Shown: piece by piece, positions 1-7,073 of the stretch
How positions within the stretch are numbered: the first letter of the stretch is position 1
How the letters are laid out: each line of letters starts with the position of its first letter
Assembly: GCA_016870215.1 (NCBI GenBank)
Contig: VGCD01000013.1
Location: forward strand, 1-54,125
Reading direction: 5' to 3'
Length of the DNA: 54,125 nucleotides
Source of the DNA: Actinomycetota bacterium
Lineage (GTDB): Bacteria; Actinomycetota; Acidimicrobiia; Acidimicrobiales; Ilumatobacteraceae
The notes under the pieces: model-generated
Told to the model about the DNA's origin: nothing
The model's input: the letters and a program-made list of their open reading frames with translations, nothing else
The model's database searches: none
Made by a program: the position numbers and the translations under genes

Positions 1-2
1 TC

Positions 3-119
3 ACGATGGACCAAGACACCAACCCGTCGTCCGATCTCAGTATTGAATTCGTATCGGACACCGATGCCTGGAAGCGGAGTTTCAAAGATTTCCACGTCAA
101 CATTATTACCGAGGAATGA
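3..119 (+). CDS. C-terminal end of an unidentified gene, or a small ORF
   Basis: An open frame enters at the left edge and stops with TGA at 117-119. An ATG at position 6 would give 37 residues ending in NIITEE, but with only one codon before it I cannot tell a start from an internal Met. The peptide is acidic with no motif I recognise. It is more likely the tail of a longer gene cut by the window edge. The decayed tRNA follows within a few bases. Confidence 0.3.
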   Translation, partial: TMDQDTNPSSDLSIEFVSDTDAWKRSFKDFHVNIITEE

Positions 120-122
120 TGG

Positions 123-193
123 GGATTTGTAGTTCAATTGCAGAACATCAGCTTCCCAAGCTGAGAATGCGGGTTCGGTTCCCGTCACCCGCT
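123..193 (+). pseudogene. degenerate tRNA-Gly(CCC)
   Basis: The D stem (GTTC/GAAC), the anticodon arm TCAGC-TTCCCAA-GCTGA with anticodon CCC, the T arm and the 3' acceptor strand CACCCGC plus discriminator T are all in tRNA spacing. The 3' half looks like a glycine tRNA, whose 5' strand should read near GCGGGTG. The 5' strand is GGATTTG, so only three of seven acceptor pairs form. The D loop is AATTGCA and lacks the G18-G19 pair. The T loop is TTCGGTT, so the almost universal A58 is G. Three independent defects argue for a decaying gene. GGG codons could still be read by a UCC tRNA elsewhere, which is inference. Confidence 0.65.
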
Positions 194-233
194 CTAGTTG
201 CCCGACCAAAATTCCCAACAAGTTGTCTGTACG

Positions 234-478
234 GTGTCGCCGGTGAGTTCGCAGTTCGATGGTGAATTACTCGATGCCATGCGTCGAGGTAGTGATTCTG
301 CCTGGGTTGACGCATACGACATGCTTGCCGGTGACTTGCGGTCGTACATCGCTCGTCTTGGTGCTCTCTCACCAGACAATGTGCTTGGTGAAACCTTGTG
401 CATCTCGTTCGCGACATCAAGAAATTTTGAGGAGCGCCTGCTGAATTCTGTCCATGGGCATTCACAGTGGCCCACACC
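234..478 (+). pseudogene. ECF sigma factor remnant (region 2 only, frameshifted and truncated)
   Basis: From a GTG at 234 the frame encodes a typical ECF N-terminus, with LLDAMRRGSDSAW, then LRSYIARLGA and VLGET, which resembles sigma region 2. After ACC at 393-395 similarity jumps to another frame, starting with GTG at 398. That frame reads VHLVRDIKKF, then a TGA at 428-430 where Arg is usual, then GAPAEF, a Cys codon where Arg is usual, and PWAFTVAH. This needs one lost base near 397, a nonsense change and a missense change. Region 4 is absent and the remnant runs into the convergent dcd gene. I infer an old pseudogene, not a sequencing slip. Confidence 0.7.
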
Positions 479-492
479 ACTGAACCTCGGAA

Positions 493-1059
493 TTACTGGT
501 TGAAGTTCTCGAAGTAGCGACTCGCCGTCGGGCCACGCTGACCTTGATACTTCGAGCCACGCGCACCTTGGCCGTACGGGTTCTCCGCTGGTGACGTCAT
601 TTTCATGTATGAGATCTGGCCAATCTTCATACCTGGGTACAGCGTGATCGGAAGGTTGGCGACATTCGCCAGCTCGAGGGTCACATGACCGTCAAAGCCA
701 GCGTCAATAAACCCGGCAGTTGAGTGAATGAGTAGACCCAACCGACCGAGCGAGCTCTTGCCTTCAATGCGTGCCACGAGGTCGTGAGGCACCGCAACAC
801 GTTCAAGCGTCGAGCCCAACACGAATTCCCCGGGATGCAACATGAACACGCCGTCCATCGGAATCTCGACCATCTCAGTGAGATCGGTCATGTCCTTCTT
901 CACGTCGATGATGCCTGCCGTGTGATTGCGGAACACACGGAACAAGTTCGACACCTTCACATCGATGGAGGAAGGCTGCACGCACTTTTCATCGAATGGC
1001 TCGATGATGATGCGACCAGCCGACAACTCGGCTCGTAGGTCTCTGTCCGACAAGATCAC
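493..1059 (-). CDS. dcd: dCTP deaminase (probably bifunctional with dUTPase)
   Basis: The 188-residue protein starts at a GTG ([12 protein letters not shown]), which matches the family N-terminus; a longer frame upstream is not homologous. Key segments are QPSSIDV (28-34), [10 protein letters not shown] (75-84), GKSSLGR (100-106), HSTAGFID (112-119), the catalytic Glu in TLEL (129), and the C-terminal [14 protein letters not shown] lid that closes over the nucleotide. Dcd converts dCTP to dUTP, or directly to dUMP in the bifunctional actinobacterial form, supplying thymidylate synthesis. The close match to the mycobacterial enzyme favours the bifunctional type, which is inferred. In other actinobacteria dcd often lies beside a tRNA-Gly, consistent with the decayed tRNA here. 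Confidence 0.95.
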   Translation of the reverse strand: MILSDRDLRAELSAGRIIIEPFDEKCVQPSSIDVKVSNLFRVFRNHTAGIIDVKKDMTDLTEMVEIPMDGVFMLHPGEFVLGSTLERVAVPHDLVARIEGKSSLGRLGLLIHSTAGFIDAGFDGHVTLELANVANLPITLYPGMKIGQISYMKMTSPAENPYGQGARGSKYQGQRGPTASRYFENFNQ

Positions 1060-1070
1060 GAGTGCGAACC

Positions 1071-1280
1071 CTAGCCCGCGACCAAACTGACGAACGCCCA
1101 GATGGCGGCGATGGCGCCGATCGTGGCCATCGCAACTGTGCGCGCAACCGGGGCTTTGGTGAGGTTCTCGGTGTCTTGTTGCTCGATTGGTGGCTTCACC
1201 AAAGCGAGAATATTTCCGACGGCCAATGCCCCACCGAGGGCCAGCACCAACCACGTGATGAGGTTTTCGCCGAGGAACAT
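1071..1280 (-). CDS. small two-helix membrane protein
   Basis: This 69-residue ORF begins [10 protein letters not shown] and has two hydrophobic stretches, roughly residues 7-27 and 47-68, with a short polar hairpin [16 protein letters not shown] between them. No enzymatic motif is visible. It sits 11 bases upstream of dcd and 38 bases downstream of the glycosyltransferase on the same strand, so it is probably cotranscribed. The second helix ends at the C-terminus. I do not recognise a named family. A small accessory to the polyprenyl glycosyltransferase is possible but speculative. Confidence 0.65.
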   Translation of the reverse strand: MFLGENLITWLVLALGGALAVGNILALVKPPIEQQDTENLTKAPVARTVAMATIGAIAAIWAFVSLVAG

Positions 1281-1318
1281 CCCTCCATTGTGGCTGTTCT
1301 CTGGTTGCTCGAACGAGT

Positions 1319-2293
1319 TCAGTCGTCGTTGGTGAGGGTTTCACGCACGATGTACGCGGGACGCTGCTGAGTCTCCCGCAGGGTGAACGTGGCGTGAGAT
1401 GCAATGAAAATGGAGAACAGCAGATGCACTGCCTGCAGACCGACCAACACCACAAGCAGCAACATCGGCCCGGATAAATCACCGGACACCAGCATGAACA
1501 CAGCAGCTACCACTGCGATGATGAACGAGGCAACCATCAACACCGCAGACCACGTGACAAGACGCGAAAGGAGACCGGTTCCCTGGGAAGCAAGAGCTGT
1601 GATGGCAGATGAGATGAGTTTGTAGAGAGGCCACCGAGTGCCGTTGCCACCGCGGCGTGGCTCAACTTCAAAGTGCACAAACGTTGCCGGATGGCCCAGG
1701 TACGAGAATATGCCACGAGTGAAGCGCGCTCGCTCACGTAGTTGCAGAAATTCAAGAGCTATGCGACGCGAGAACACCCGGAAGTCACCAACGCCCTGCG
1801 GCTCGGTCGCCCCGTCACTTGCAACCTCACGCAGAGTGTGCAGCAATTTCTTGGATGCTGAATACCACGGCTTCTGTTTCGGAAACGTCATCACACCAAC
1901 AACGTGATCTTCCCCGCTGATGGCAACTTTTGCCATTCGAGCCATGACATGCATCGGGTGTTGTAGGTCAGCATCCATCACACCAATATGCGCCGCCAAC
2001 TCAACAGCGCGTTGCACACCCGCATACACCGCTGCGTCTTTACCAAAGTTGCGAGTGAAGCGAACAAGTTCAATGCGGAAAGTGTCGCTGTGATGCTTCG
2101 CAGCCAAGTCCTTCACCACATCAGCAGTTGAGTCGGTGGACCCATCGTCTACGACGACAAGTGTGAGCCGCGTAAGCCCACCAATGTGGAGAAGTTGTGC
2201 TTCAGCTTCACGAATGAATTCGGCGATCGCCGATTCTTCATTGAGAGCAGGTACGACGACTGCCAGCGTGCCGAGCTCGGGCGTGTGCGTCAC
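1319..2293 (-). CDS. GT2 family glycosyltransferase, polyprenyl-phosphate glycosyltransferase type
   Basis: Starting from GTG at 2293 ([20 protein letters not shown]) the protein has 324 residues. It has the GT-A signatures [20 protein letters not shown] and the metal-binding DADLQHP. Two strong transmembrane segments follow near the C-terminus ([20 protein letters not shown] and the [19 protein letters not shown] region). This architecture fits GtrB/dolichol-phosphate-mannose-synthase-like enzymes that transfer a sugar from a nucleotide donor to a lipid phosphate at the inner membrane face. The sugar is not predictable. The start avoids a 44-codon extension that would run back into dnaB; the gene begins about 23 bases after the dnaB stop. 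Confidence 0.85.
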   Translation of the reverse strand: MTHTPELGTLAVVVPALNEESAIAEFIREAEAQLLHIGGLTRLTLVVVDDGSTDSTADVVKDLAAKHHSDTFRIELVRFTRNFGKDAAVYAGVQRAVELAAHIGVMDADLQHPMHVMARMAKVAISGEDHVVGVMTFPKQKPWYSASKKLLHTLREVASDGATEPQGVGDFRVFSRRIALEFLQLRERARFTRGIFSYLGHPATFVHFEVEPRRGGNGTRWPLYKLISSAITALASQGTGLLSRLVTWSAVLMVASFIIAVVAAVFMLVSGDLSGPMLLLVVLVGLQAVHLLFSIFIASHATFTLRETQQRPAYIVRETLTNDD

Positions 2294-2316
2294 GAGAGCC
2301 GAGCCTAACGGCGTGA

Positions 2317-3705
2317 CTACATCTCGCGGGCGGCGTTGTCGAACTTGGTGTACGGCCCTTGGAAAACGAGTTTTCTTGTACCGATGGGTCCAGAGCGGTG
2401 CTTCTGGACAATGATGTCGGCCCAACCACGTGCGTTGAGGTTCTCAGGGTGGTGCACTTCTTCGCGGTAGATGAATATGACAACGTCGGCGTCTTGTTCG
2501 AGTGCACCAGATTCACGCAAGTCAGCCAACTGAGGACGTTTGTCCTGGCGCGTTTCCAACTGACGTGACAACTGACTAAGTGCCATGACAGGAATGCCGA
2601 ACTCACGGGCCAACAACTTCAAGTTTCGGCTGATCTCACTAACTTCCAACTGACGTGTCTCAAAATTGCTGCTACTACCCATGAGTTGCAAATAGTCGAT
2701 GACGACGAGCACAGGAAGTCCTTCACGCTGAGTGACACGACGAATTTTCTGACGAATCTGCATAACGGTGACCTGTGAGTTGTCGTCGATGTACAACGGA
2801 ATGTCGAGGCGGTTGACGGCATTCGACAATTTCGTCCAGTCACTGTCTTGTAGTCGACCGGTACGCAAACGATCAGATTCCACCATTGCTTCGGCAGACA
2901 AAATTCTTTGGGTTAGTTCGGTTGCCGACATTTCAAGTGAGAAGAACAACACAGGACGGTTTGTTTTCTTCGCAGCATTGACTGCTGCACCAAGAGCGAA
3001 TGCCGACTTACCCATTGCAGGTCGAGCGCCGACAATGTTCAAAGTTCCGGGTTGCAGACCCGACAGCAATTCGTCGAGGTCGTGATAGCCGGTTGGCAGA
3101 CCAGTGATGGGGTTCTTGTTGTCGTAGCGCGCTTCGAGAATTTCAGTGACGTCATCGGTGAGTTCGCTCACGCGCTTGATGGTGTCGGCCACTTTGTCTT
3201 CAGCAATGGCAAACACTCTCGACTCGGCTGCATCGAGCGCAGACGGAATGTCGGAGGGTTCGCTATATGCAATATCAGCAATTTCGCTCGCAGTACGAAT
3301 GAGCTTGCGCAAGGTGGCAGTGTCTTGAACGATCTTCACGTACCGCTCGGCACTGCTGACCGAGGGTGTGGCGTTCTGCAACTCAACCAAATAGTCAAGA
3401 CCGCCGATTTCATCGAGCAAACCTGCACGACGCAGTTCGTCGCCAACAGTGACAGGGTCGACTGCTTCAGACGACGACACCAAAGCGCGCACGGCATCAA
3501 AGATGTGTTGATGTGCCGGCTTGTAAAAGTCGTCTGCCAGCAGGTTGCGTTCAACAGCGACACCAATGGCCTCGTCGGACAAGAACATTGCACCAATGAG
3601 GGACTTCTCGGCGTCGACGTTGTGCGGAGGCACACGCAAGTCATTGCGGGCCGGTGCTCCGTTCGTGGATGAACGCGCGCGTCGAGGAGATTCAGTGGTG
3701 GACAT
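2317..3705 (-). CDS. dnaB: replicative DNA helicase DnaB
   Basis: The 462-residue protein has the DnaB N-terminal helical domain (about 25-130), a linker, and a RecA-type C-terminal motor. Walker A is GARPAMGKS (226-234), Walker B lies in VLVVIDYLQLM (about 329-339), and LSQLSRQLETR and ADLRESGALEQDAD are the later helicase motifs. The length is normal and there is no intein, although DnaB is a frequent intein host. The hexamer unwinds DNA at the fork; the probable loader DciA is encoded at 27075. It is the distal replication gene of the rpsF-ssb-rpsR-rplI-dnaB cluster, separated from rplI by 126 bases. Confidence 0.97.
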   Translation of the reverse strand: MSTTESPRRARSSTNGAPARNDLRVPPHNVDAEKSLIGAMFLSDEAIGVAVERNLLADDFYKPAHQHIFDAVRALVSSSEAVDPVTVGDELRRAGLLDEIGGLDYLVELQNATPSVSSAERYVKIVQDTATLRKLIRTASEIADIAYSEPSDIPSALDAAESRVFAIAEDKVADTIKRVSELTDDVTEILEARYDNKNPITGLPTGYHDLDELLSGLQPGTLNIVGARPAMGKSAFALGAAVNAAKKTNRPVLFFSLEMSATELTQRILSAEAMVESDRLRTGRLQDSDWTKLSNAVNRLDIPLYIDDNSQVTVMQIRQKIRRVTQREGLPVLVVIDYLQLMGSSSNFETRQLEVSEISRNLKLLAREFGIPVMALSQLSRQLETRQDKRPQLADLRESGALEQDADVVIFIYREEVHHPENLNARGWADIIVQKHRSGPIGTRKLVFQGPYTKFDNAAREM

Positions 3706-3831
3706 GGGCTGTCTTACCCTGCCTGTTTTTGCCTGTGGACCGCTAGGGGTGTAACCCTGGGAATTCCTTGTGAATAGGGCTGTGTATAGCCCTTACAGCC
3801 TGTGGATGGCCTGTGGAGAAAGCTGTTCACC
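3706..3831. other. rplI-dnaB intergenic spacer
   Basis: This 126-base gap within the cluster contains repeated CTGTGGA words (for example in the stretch around 3800-3820) that resemble half DnaA boxes, and the inverted word GGGCTGTGTATAGCCC near 3777-3792, which could form a small hairpin. There is no clear T-run, so a terminator is not certain. dnaB may have its own promoter here. Confidence 0.35.
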
Positions 3832-4275
3832 TCAGCCAGCAACGACATTGAGAGCGATGTTGCACTCAACGTCGGCATGGAGACGCAAGATGGCATTGTG
3901 TGCTCCGACCGCACGAATCGGCTGAGACACCACCTTCTTGCGGTCGACCTCGATACCAGCCTGGCTCGACAGTGCGTCGGCAATATCGGCAGCGGTGACC
4001 GAACCAAAGAGTCGACCCTCAGCCCCAGCCTTGGCGGTGATGGTGATGGTGCGATCCTTCAACTGACCAGCAATTGTCTGCGCGGCCTCTCGGTCGGCCG
4101 TCTCACGAAGGTCGCGAGCCTTGCGCATGGCATTGGCCTGGTTGACCGCGCCCGAAGTGGCGGCAAAGGCCATGCCACGGGGCAACAAGTAGTTGCGTGC
4201 GTGACCATCGGCCACATCGACGATGTCGCCACGGCGACCAACGCCGGCGATGTCTGAACGAAGAACGACTTTCAT
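3832..4275 (-). CDS. rplI: 50S ribosomal protein bL9
   Basis: This 147-residue protein has the L9 signature at its N-terminus (MKVVLRSDIAGVGRRGDIVDV followed by DGHARNYLLPRG), a central charged helix (ANAMRKARDLRETADREAAQ), and the C-terminal RNA-binding domain with GRLFGSVTAADIADAL. Length is as expected. It binds 23S rRNA domain V and extends from the L1 stalk base. It lies two bases downstream of rpsR, so the two genes are almost certainly cotranscribed and probably translationally coupled. Confidence 0.96.
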   Translation of the reverse strand: MKVVLRSDIAGVGRRGDIVDVADGHARNYLLPRGMAFAATSGAVNQANAMRKARDLRETADREAAQTIAGQLKDRTITITAKAGAEGRLFGSVTAADIADALSSQAGIEVDRKKVVSQPIRAVGAHNAILRLHADVECNIALNVVAG

Positions 4276-4277
4276 GA

Positions 4278-4691
4278 TCAGGCCTCCACTGTCTCTGCGG
4301 TCTCAACCTCTGGGCTCATGCCCTCGTCGAGAGTTGACTCTGCCATCTCGGCATACTTCGCCTCGATGCTCTGCTCGTTGGTCTCGCCGGCGTCATCGTC
4401 GCGACGCTCACCGCGTGGCGCACGCGTGCTGGTGACGCGCTTGGTGTACGGCAACAAAGCCATCTCACGTGCGTTCTTGATGGCATTGGTGATCTCGCGC
4501 TGCTGTTGCTGGTCGGCACCGCTGAGGCGGCGACCGCGGATCTTTGACCGGTCGGTCATGAACCGCTGCAGCAGGTTGATGTCTTTGTAGTCGATGAAGT
4601 CGGGCTTGCCACCTGAGAAAGGGTTGGACTTCTTCTTGATTCGACGGTTCGATTCTTTCGCGAGCCGCGCTTTGTTTTTCTTGCTTGTCAT
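4278..4691 (-). CDS. rpsR: 30S ribosomal protein bS18 with a long acidic tail
   Basis: Residues 1-83 are a complete S18, including [35 protein letters not shown] and a core ending at ALLPYT. Residues 84-137 form an extra tail of about 53 residues: first basic ([14 protein letters not shown]), then strongly acidic ([21 protein letters not shown]). Ordinary S18 is 75-90 residues, so the tail is unusual. It is in frame with no sign of readthrough or a downstream start, and codon use does not change. S18 pairs with S6 (rpsF, same cluster) on the 30S platform. The role of the tail is unknown. Confidence 0.93.
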   Translation of the reverse strand: MTSKKNKARLAKESNRRIKKKSNPFSGGKPDFIDYKDINLLQRFMTDRSKIRGRRLSGADQQQQREITNAIKNAREMALLPYTKRVTSTRAPRGERRDDDAGETNEQSIEAKYAEMAESTLDEGMSPEVETAETVEA

Positions 4692-4739
4692 GACTGTGTG
4701 CCTCTAAATGAAATGGTTATCGATACTGATGTTCGAGCC

Positions 4740-5183
4740 TCAGAAGGGCTCTTCGTCGCCTGCGTAGAACGGCTCGGGCTGGCTTCCGCCACCACCAGAG
4801 CGTCCGCCACCGCCGTTGCCACCACCATCGCGTGGTGTGCGCTCAACTTGCGCGGTTGCCCAACGCAAGCTCGGTCCGAGTTCGTCGGCAACGATTTCTA
4901 TTGCGGTGCGCTTGTCGCCGTCACGGTTGGTGTACTCACGCTGTTCGAGACGACCAGTGACGATGACGCGTGAACCCTTGGTGAGAGTTGCGGCGGCGTT
5001 TTCGCCAAGTGTTCCCCAAGCAGTGATGTTGAAGTACGAAGTTTGCTCTTGCCATTCGCCGTTCACCTGATAGCGGCGACCGACAGCAATGCCGAATGAG
5101 GCCACGCCGCGTCCACCAGTGGTGAAGCGAAGTTCTGGATCGCGAGTTAGGTTCCCGACGACTGTGATGGTGTTATCTGCCAT
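4740..5183 (-). CDS. ssb: single-stranded DNA-binding protein
   Basis: The 147-residue protein has an OB fold from residue 1 to about 110 (MADNTITVVGNLTRDPELRF at the start, then FNITAWGTLGENAA and GSRVIVTGRLEQREY). A Gly-rich flexible linker follows, ending in the acidic tip YAGDEEPF. The terminal Pro-Phe on an acidic patch is the partner-recruiting motif of bacterial SSB. A good ribosome site (TAGGAGTATC) precedes the ATG. It lies in the usual place between rpsF and rpsR. Confidence 0.97.
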   Translation of the reverse strand: MADNTITVVGNLTRDPELRFTTGGRGVASFGIAVGRRYQVNGEWQEQTSYFNITAWGTLGENAAATLTKGSRVIVTGRLEQREYTNRDGDKRTAIEIVADELGPSLRWATAQVERTPRDGGGNGGGGRSGGGGSQPEPFYAGDEEPF

Positions 5184-5232
5184 GTGATACTCCTAAATAT
5201 TAGTTCTGCGGGCTAGTTGCCGATGCAACCGT

Positions 5233-5559
5233 TCAGGCTGCCGACACCAAGCCGCGACGTGCAGCTTCGGAATCGGGAAGACGGAGCAGTTTGTGACGCA
5301 ACACGTCGTCGGAGATGCGGAAGCCACGCTCGACTTCGTCGAGTGCACCAGCAGGAGCGACGATGTTGAAGATGGCGTAGTAGCCATCGTCTTGCTTCTT
5401 GATGGGATACGCAAGACGGCGCTTGCCCCACCAGTCGGGATTGCCATGCACTTTTCCGCCGACAGCGGAGACATTGGTGGTGATGGACTTCAACCAACCA
5501 TGCGCATTGTTCTCATCGAGCTTGCCGCTGAGAATGACCATTAGTTCGTAAGCACGCAT
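5233..5559 (-). CDS. rpsF: 30S ribosomal protein bS6
   Basis: The start MRAYELMVIL at 5559 is preceded by GGGAGGT at good spacing. A longer frame to 5661 is not homologous to S6 and is rejected. The 108 residues include the conserved WWGKRRLAYPIKKQDDGYYAIFN segment (split here only for description) and RISDDVLRHKLLR near the end. S6 dimerises with S18 on the 30S platform. The long upstream gap to the divergent 5749 gene should hold the promoter of the whole S6-SSB-S18-L9-DnaB cluster. Confidence 0.95.
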   Translation of the reverse strand: MRAYELMVILSGKLDENNAHGWLKSITTNVSAVGGKVHGNPDWWGKRRLAYPIKKQDDGYYAIFNIVAPAGALDEVERGFRISDDVLRHKLLRLPDSEAARRGLVSAA

Positions 5560-5735
5560 TGCGTGTGACCTCCCTTCGGACCCGAGTGTGTGCCCGGGGC
5601 CCCCGTAGGGGCAGGGTGAATATGACGGGCGAAGCGTATCGGCACGTCGCCAAGGTGCCACAGGGATGTATCAAGGCATCTCAGATGGGGCGTTTCAGCA
5701 CCGTCGGGGTTGAAACCCGCGCAGCACACGCGCCG

Positions 5736-5748
5736 TAGATTGAGCCAC
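5736..5748 (+). promoter_or_regulatory. leaderless-type -10 element (TAGATT, 7 bases, ATG)
   Basis: TAGATT at 5736-5741 lies seven bases before the ATG at 5749. In actinobacteria this spacing puts the transcription start on or next to the start codon. No Shine-Dalgarno motif is present, which fits leaderless expression. Confidence 0.45.
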
Positions 5749-5943
5749 ATGACCGACGTGACCGATGCCGACACAGGCTCCTGTCACAGTTGCGGCGCTA
5801 CCGACGAGCATGTCACGGCGGTGCACCGCATGTATGTGGTGCCAGAGGATTGGGAAACTAAGCCGTCACAGACGGTGGAAGACGACATCGGATTGTGGTG
5901 TTTCTCATGTCGCACGCACTACCCACACGTGCTCGTCGACTGA
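5749..5943 (+). CDS. small zinc-ribbon-like protein
   Basis: The 64-residue product starts MTDVTDADTG and contains two CxxC pairs, CHSCG (about 12-16) and CFSC (about 50-53), with HRMYVVPEDW between them and THYPHV after the second. Four cysteines in this spacing suggest one structural zinc. I know similar short Cys-pair proteins from actinobacteria but no function. An upstream in-frame ATG (5710) is less likely, because the leaderless promoter lies downstream of it. It is convergent with the DUF5318 gene 23 bases away. Confidence 0.65.
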   Translation: MTDVTDADTGSCHSCGATDEHVTAVHRMYVVPEDWETKPSQTVEDDIGLWCFSCRTHYPHVLVD

Positions 5944-5966
5944 TTACAGCCACCTACATTCGCGAA

Positions 5967-6383
5967 TCAGGAAGATGTAGCGCCGCGTCGTTGCGCCGGA
6001 CGACGACCAGTAACAGGAAGCACACGTAACAAGTGGTGCCACGAACACGACGGGCACGCTTCCACCACATATGCGGCGTAATCGTGCGGTGACTTCTGAA
6101 GCGATGTGATTTCGCTGCGCTTCGTAATGCAGCGACCGTGTTTTGGTAACCCATGACCGAACACGTAGGTGAGCAGCACCACATTCACTTCTTCACAGAT
6201 CGGACATGGTGTCGAAGTTTCCTCGCCGAGGTTCCGAGCAGCGCGAATCAATTCCGGATGCGCATCACACACAGAATCTTTCGAAATGCGACCGCGCTTG
6301 ACTTCGTTGATCAGTGCCCGGCGCGCGAGACGGTGGTCAACGACACCGTTGGCTCCGCGCAACATGCTGGCACTGAACGTCAT
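5967..6383 (-). CDS. DUF5318 family protein
   Basis: This 138-residue protein matches the actinobacterial DUF5318 family, of which M. tuberculosis Rv0049 is a member. Shared features are the N-terminal VVDHRLARRALINEV, VCDAHPELIRAARN, CPICEEVNVVLLTYVFG, and YVVEACPSCSWHHLL. The two Cys pairs (CPIC and CPSC) probably hold a zinc ion. In mycobacteria the family also lies near rpsF, matching the location here. Translation could start at 6383 or at the second Met (6365). TATTCT lies eight bases before the 6383 ATG, so a leaderless start there is plausible. Function is unknown. Confidence 0.8.
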   Translation of the reverse strand: MTFSASMLRGANGVVDHRLARRALINEVKRGRISKDSVCDAHPELIRAARNLGEETSTPCPICEEVNVVLLTYVFGHGLPKHGRCITKRSEITSLQKSPHDYAAYVVEACPSCSWHHLLRVLPVTGRRPAQRRGATSS

Positions 6384-6419
6384 GTACGCGAAGAATAACC
6401 GTTGGGTCGAGATTCGTCA

Positions 6420-6431
6420 TACAGTAGAGAC
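6420..6431 (+). promoter_or_regulatory. leaderless-type -10 element (TACAGT, 6 bases, ATG)
   Basis: TACAGT at 6420-6425 is followed by AGAGAC and ATG at 6432. This supports the 6432 start of the methyltransferase over the upstream in-frame start at 6402. Confidence 0.5.
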
Positions 6432-7064
6432 ATGTCAGATCCCACGGGCGGTCTGTTACGCGCGGTCATGCCCGGACCCGAAGTGTCGTACGGAACCGAT
6501 GTCAGCTCCGACGGCGAACTTCGGTTGTGCGGTGATGTACGTGGCAAACGCGTCATGGAGCTCGGCGTGTATGGCCCAACACCAAATAGTGTGGCGCTCG
6601 CCCTGCGGGGTGCTCGCACGATTGCTGTTGACCCGTCTGACACGAACATCGCCAAAGTTCGCCTGGCCGCAGAAAAGTCCGAGGTGAAAGTTGAGTGTCA
6701 CCGCACCGAACTTGCAGACCTTGGGTTTGCCACCAGCTCACTATTTGATTTGGTGATCTGCGTGCATCAAGTGTCGCGCACTCACGACATCGCGCGATTG
6801 TTTCGCCAGGTCCACCGTTTGCTGAAGACCGAAGCGTCCTTCGTGTTGGCACTCACACATCCGGCTGCAGACATTTTCGAGGGTTCTGATCCCACTGCCA
6901 AACACAAGTACGGGTCGAAGTCACCCGGCATTGGTGACCTGGTTATGTCGCTACAACGAGCAAACTTTGCCATCAACGCGATGCATGAGTTGTCGTCAGT
7001 TCGTGAGCCCCGTGCCGTAGTTCCAAGCACGCTCGTGTTGCGCGCCCACAAACTCGGTTCATAA
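6432..7064 (+). CDS. class I SAM-dependent methyltransferase-like protein
   Basis: The 210-residue protein has a Rossmann-like methyltransferase fold. Motif I is VMELGVYGPTPNSVALAL, which is looser than the usual DxGxGxG. An acidic end of strand 2 follows (TIAVDPSD), then LFDLVICVHQVSRTHDIARL at motif IV and LLKTEASFVLALTHP at motif V. These suit a small-molecule or lipid/quinone-type methyltransferase, but the substrate cannot be told. The altered glycine loop leaves some doubt about catalysis. The ATG at 6432 is chosen because of the -10 element six bases upstream. It is convergent with cca. Confidence 0.7.
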   Translation: MSDPTGGLLRAVMPGPEVSYGTDVSSDGELRLCGDVRGKRVMELGVYGPTPNSVALALRGARTIAVDPSDTNIAKVRLAAEKSEVKVECHRTELADLGFATSSLFDLVICVHQVSRTHDIARLFRQVHRLLKTEASFVLALTHPAADIFEGSDPTAKHKYGSKSPGIGDLVMSLQRANFAINAMHELSSVREPRAVVPSTLVLRAHKLGS

Positions 7065-7073
7065 CAAACGCGG

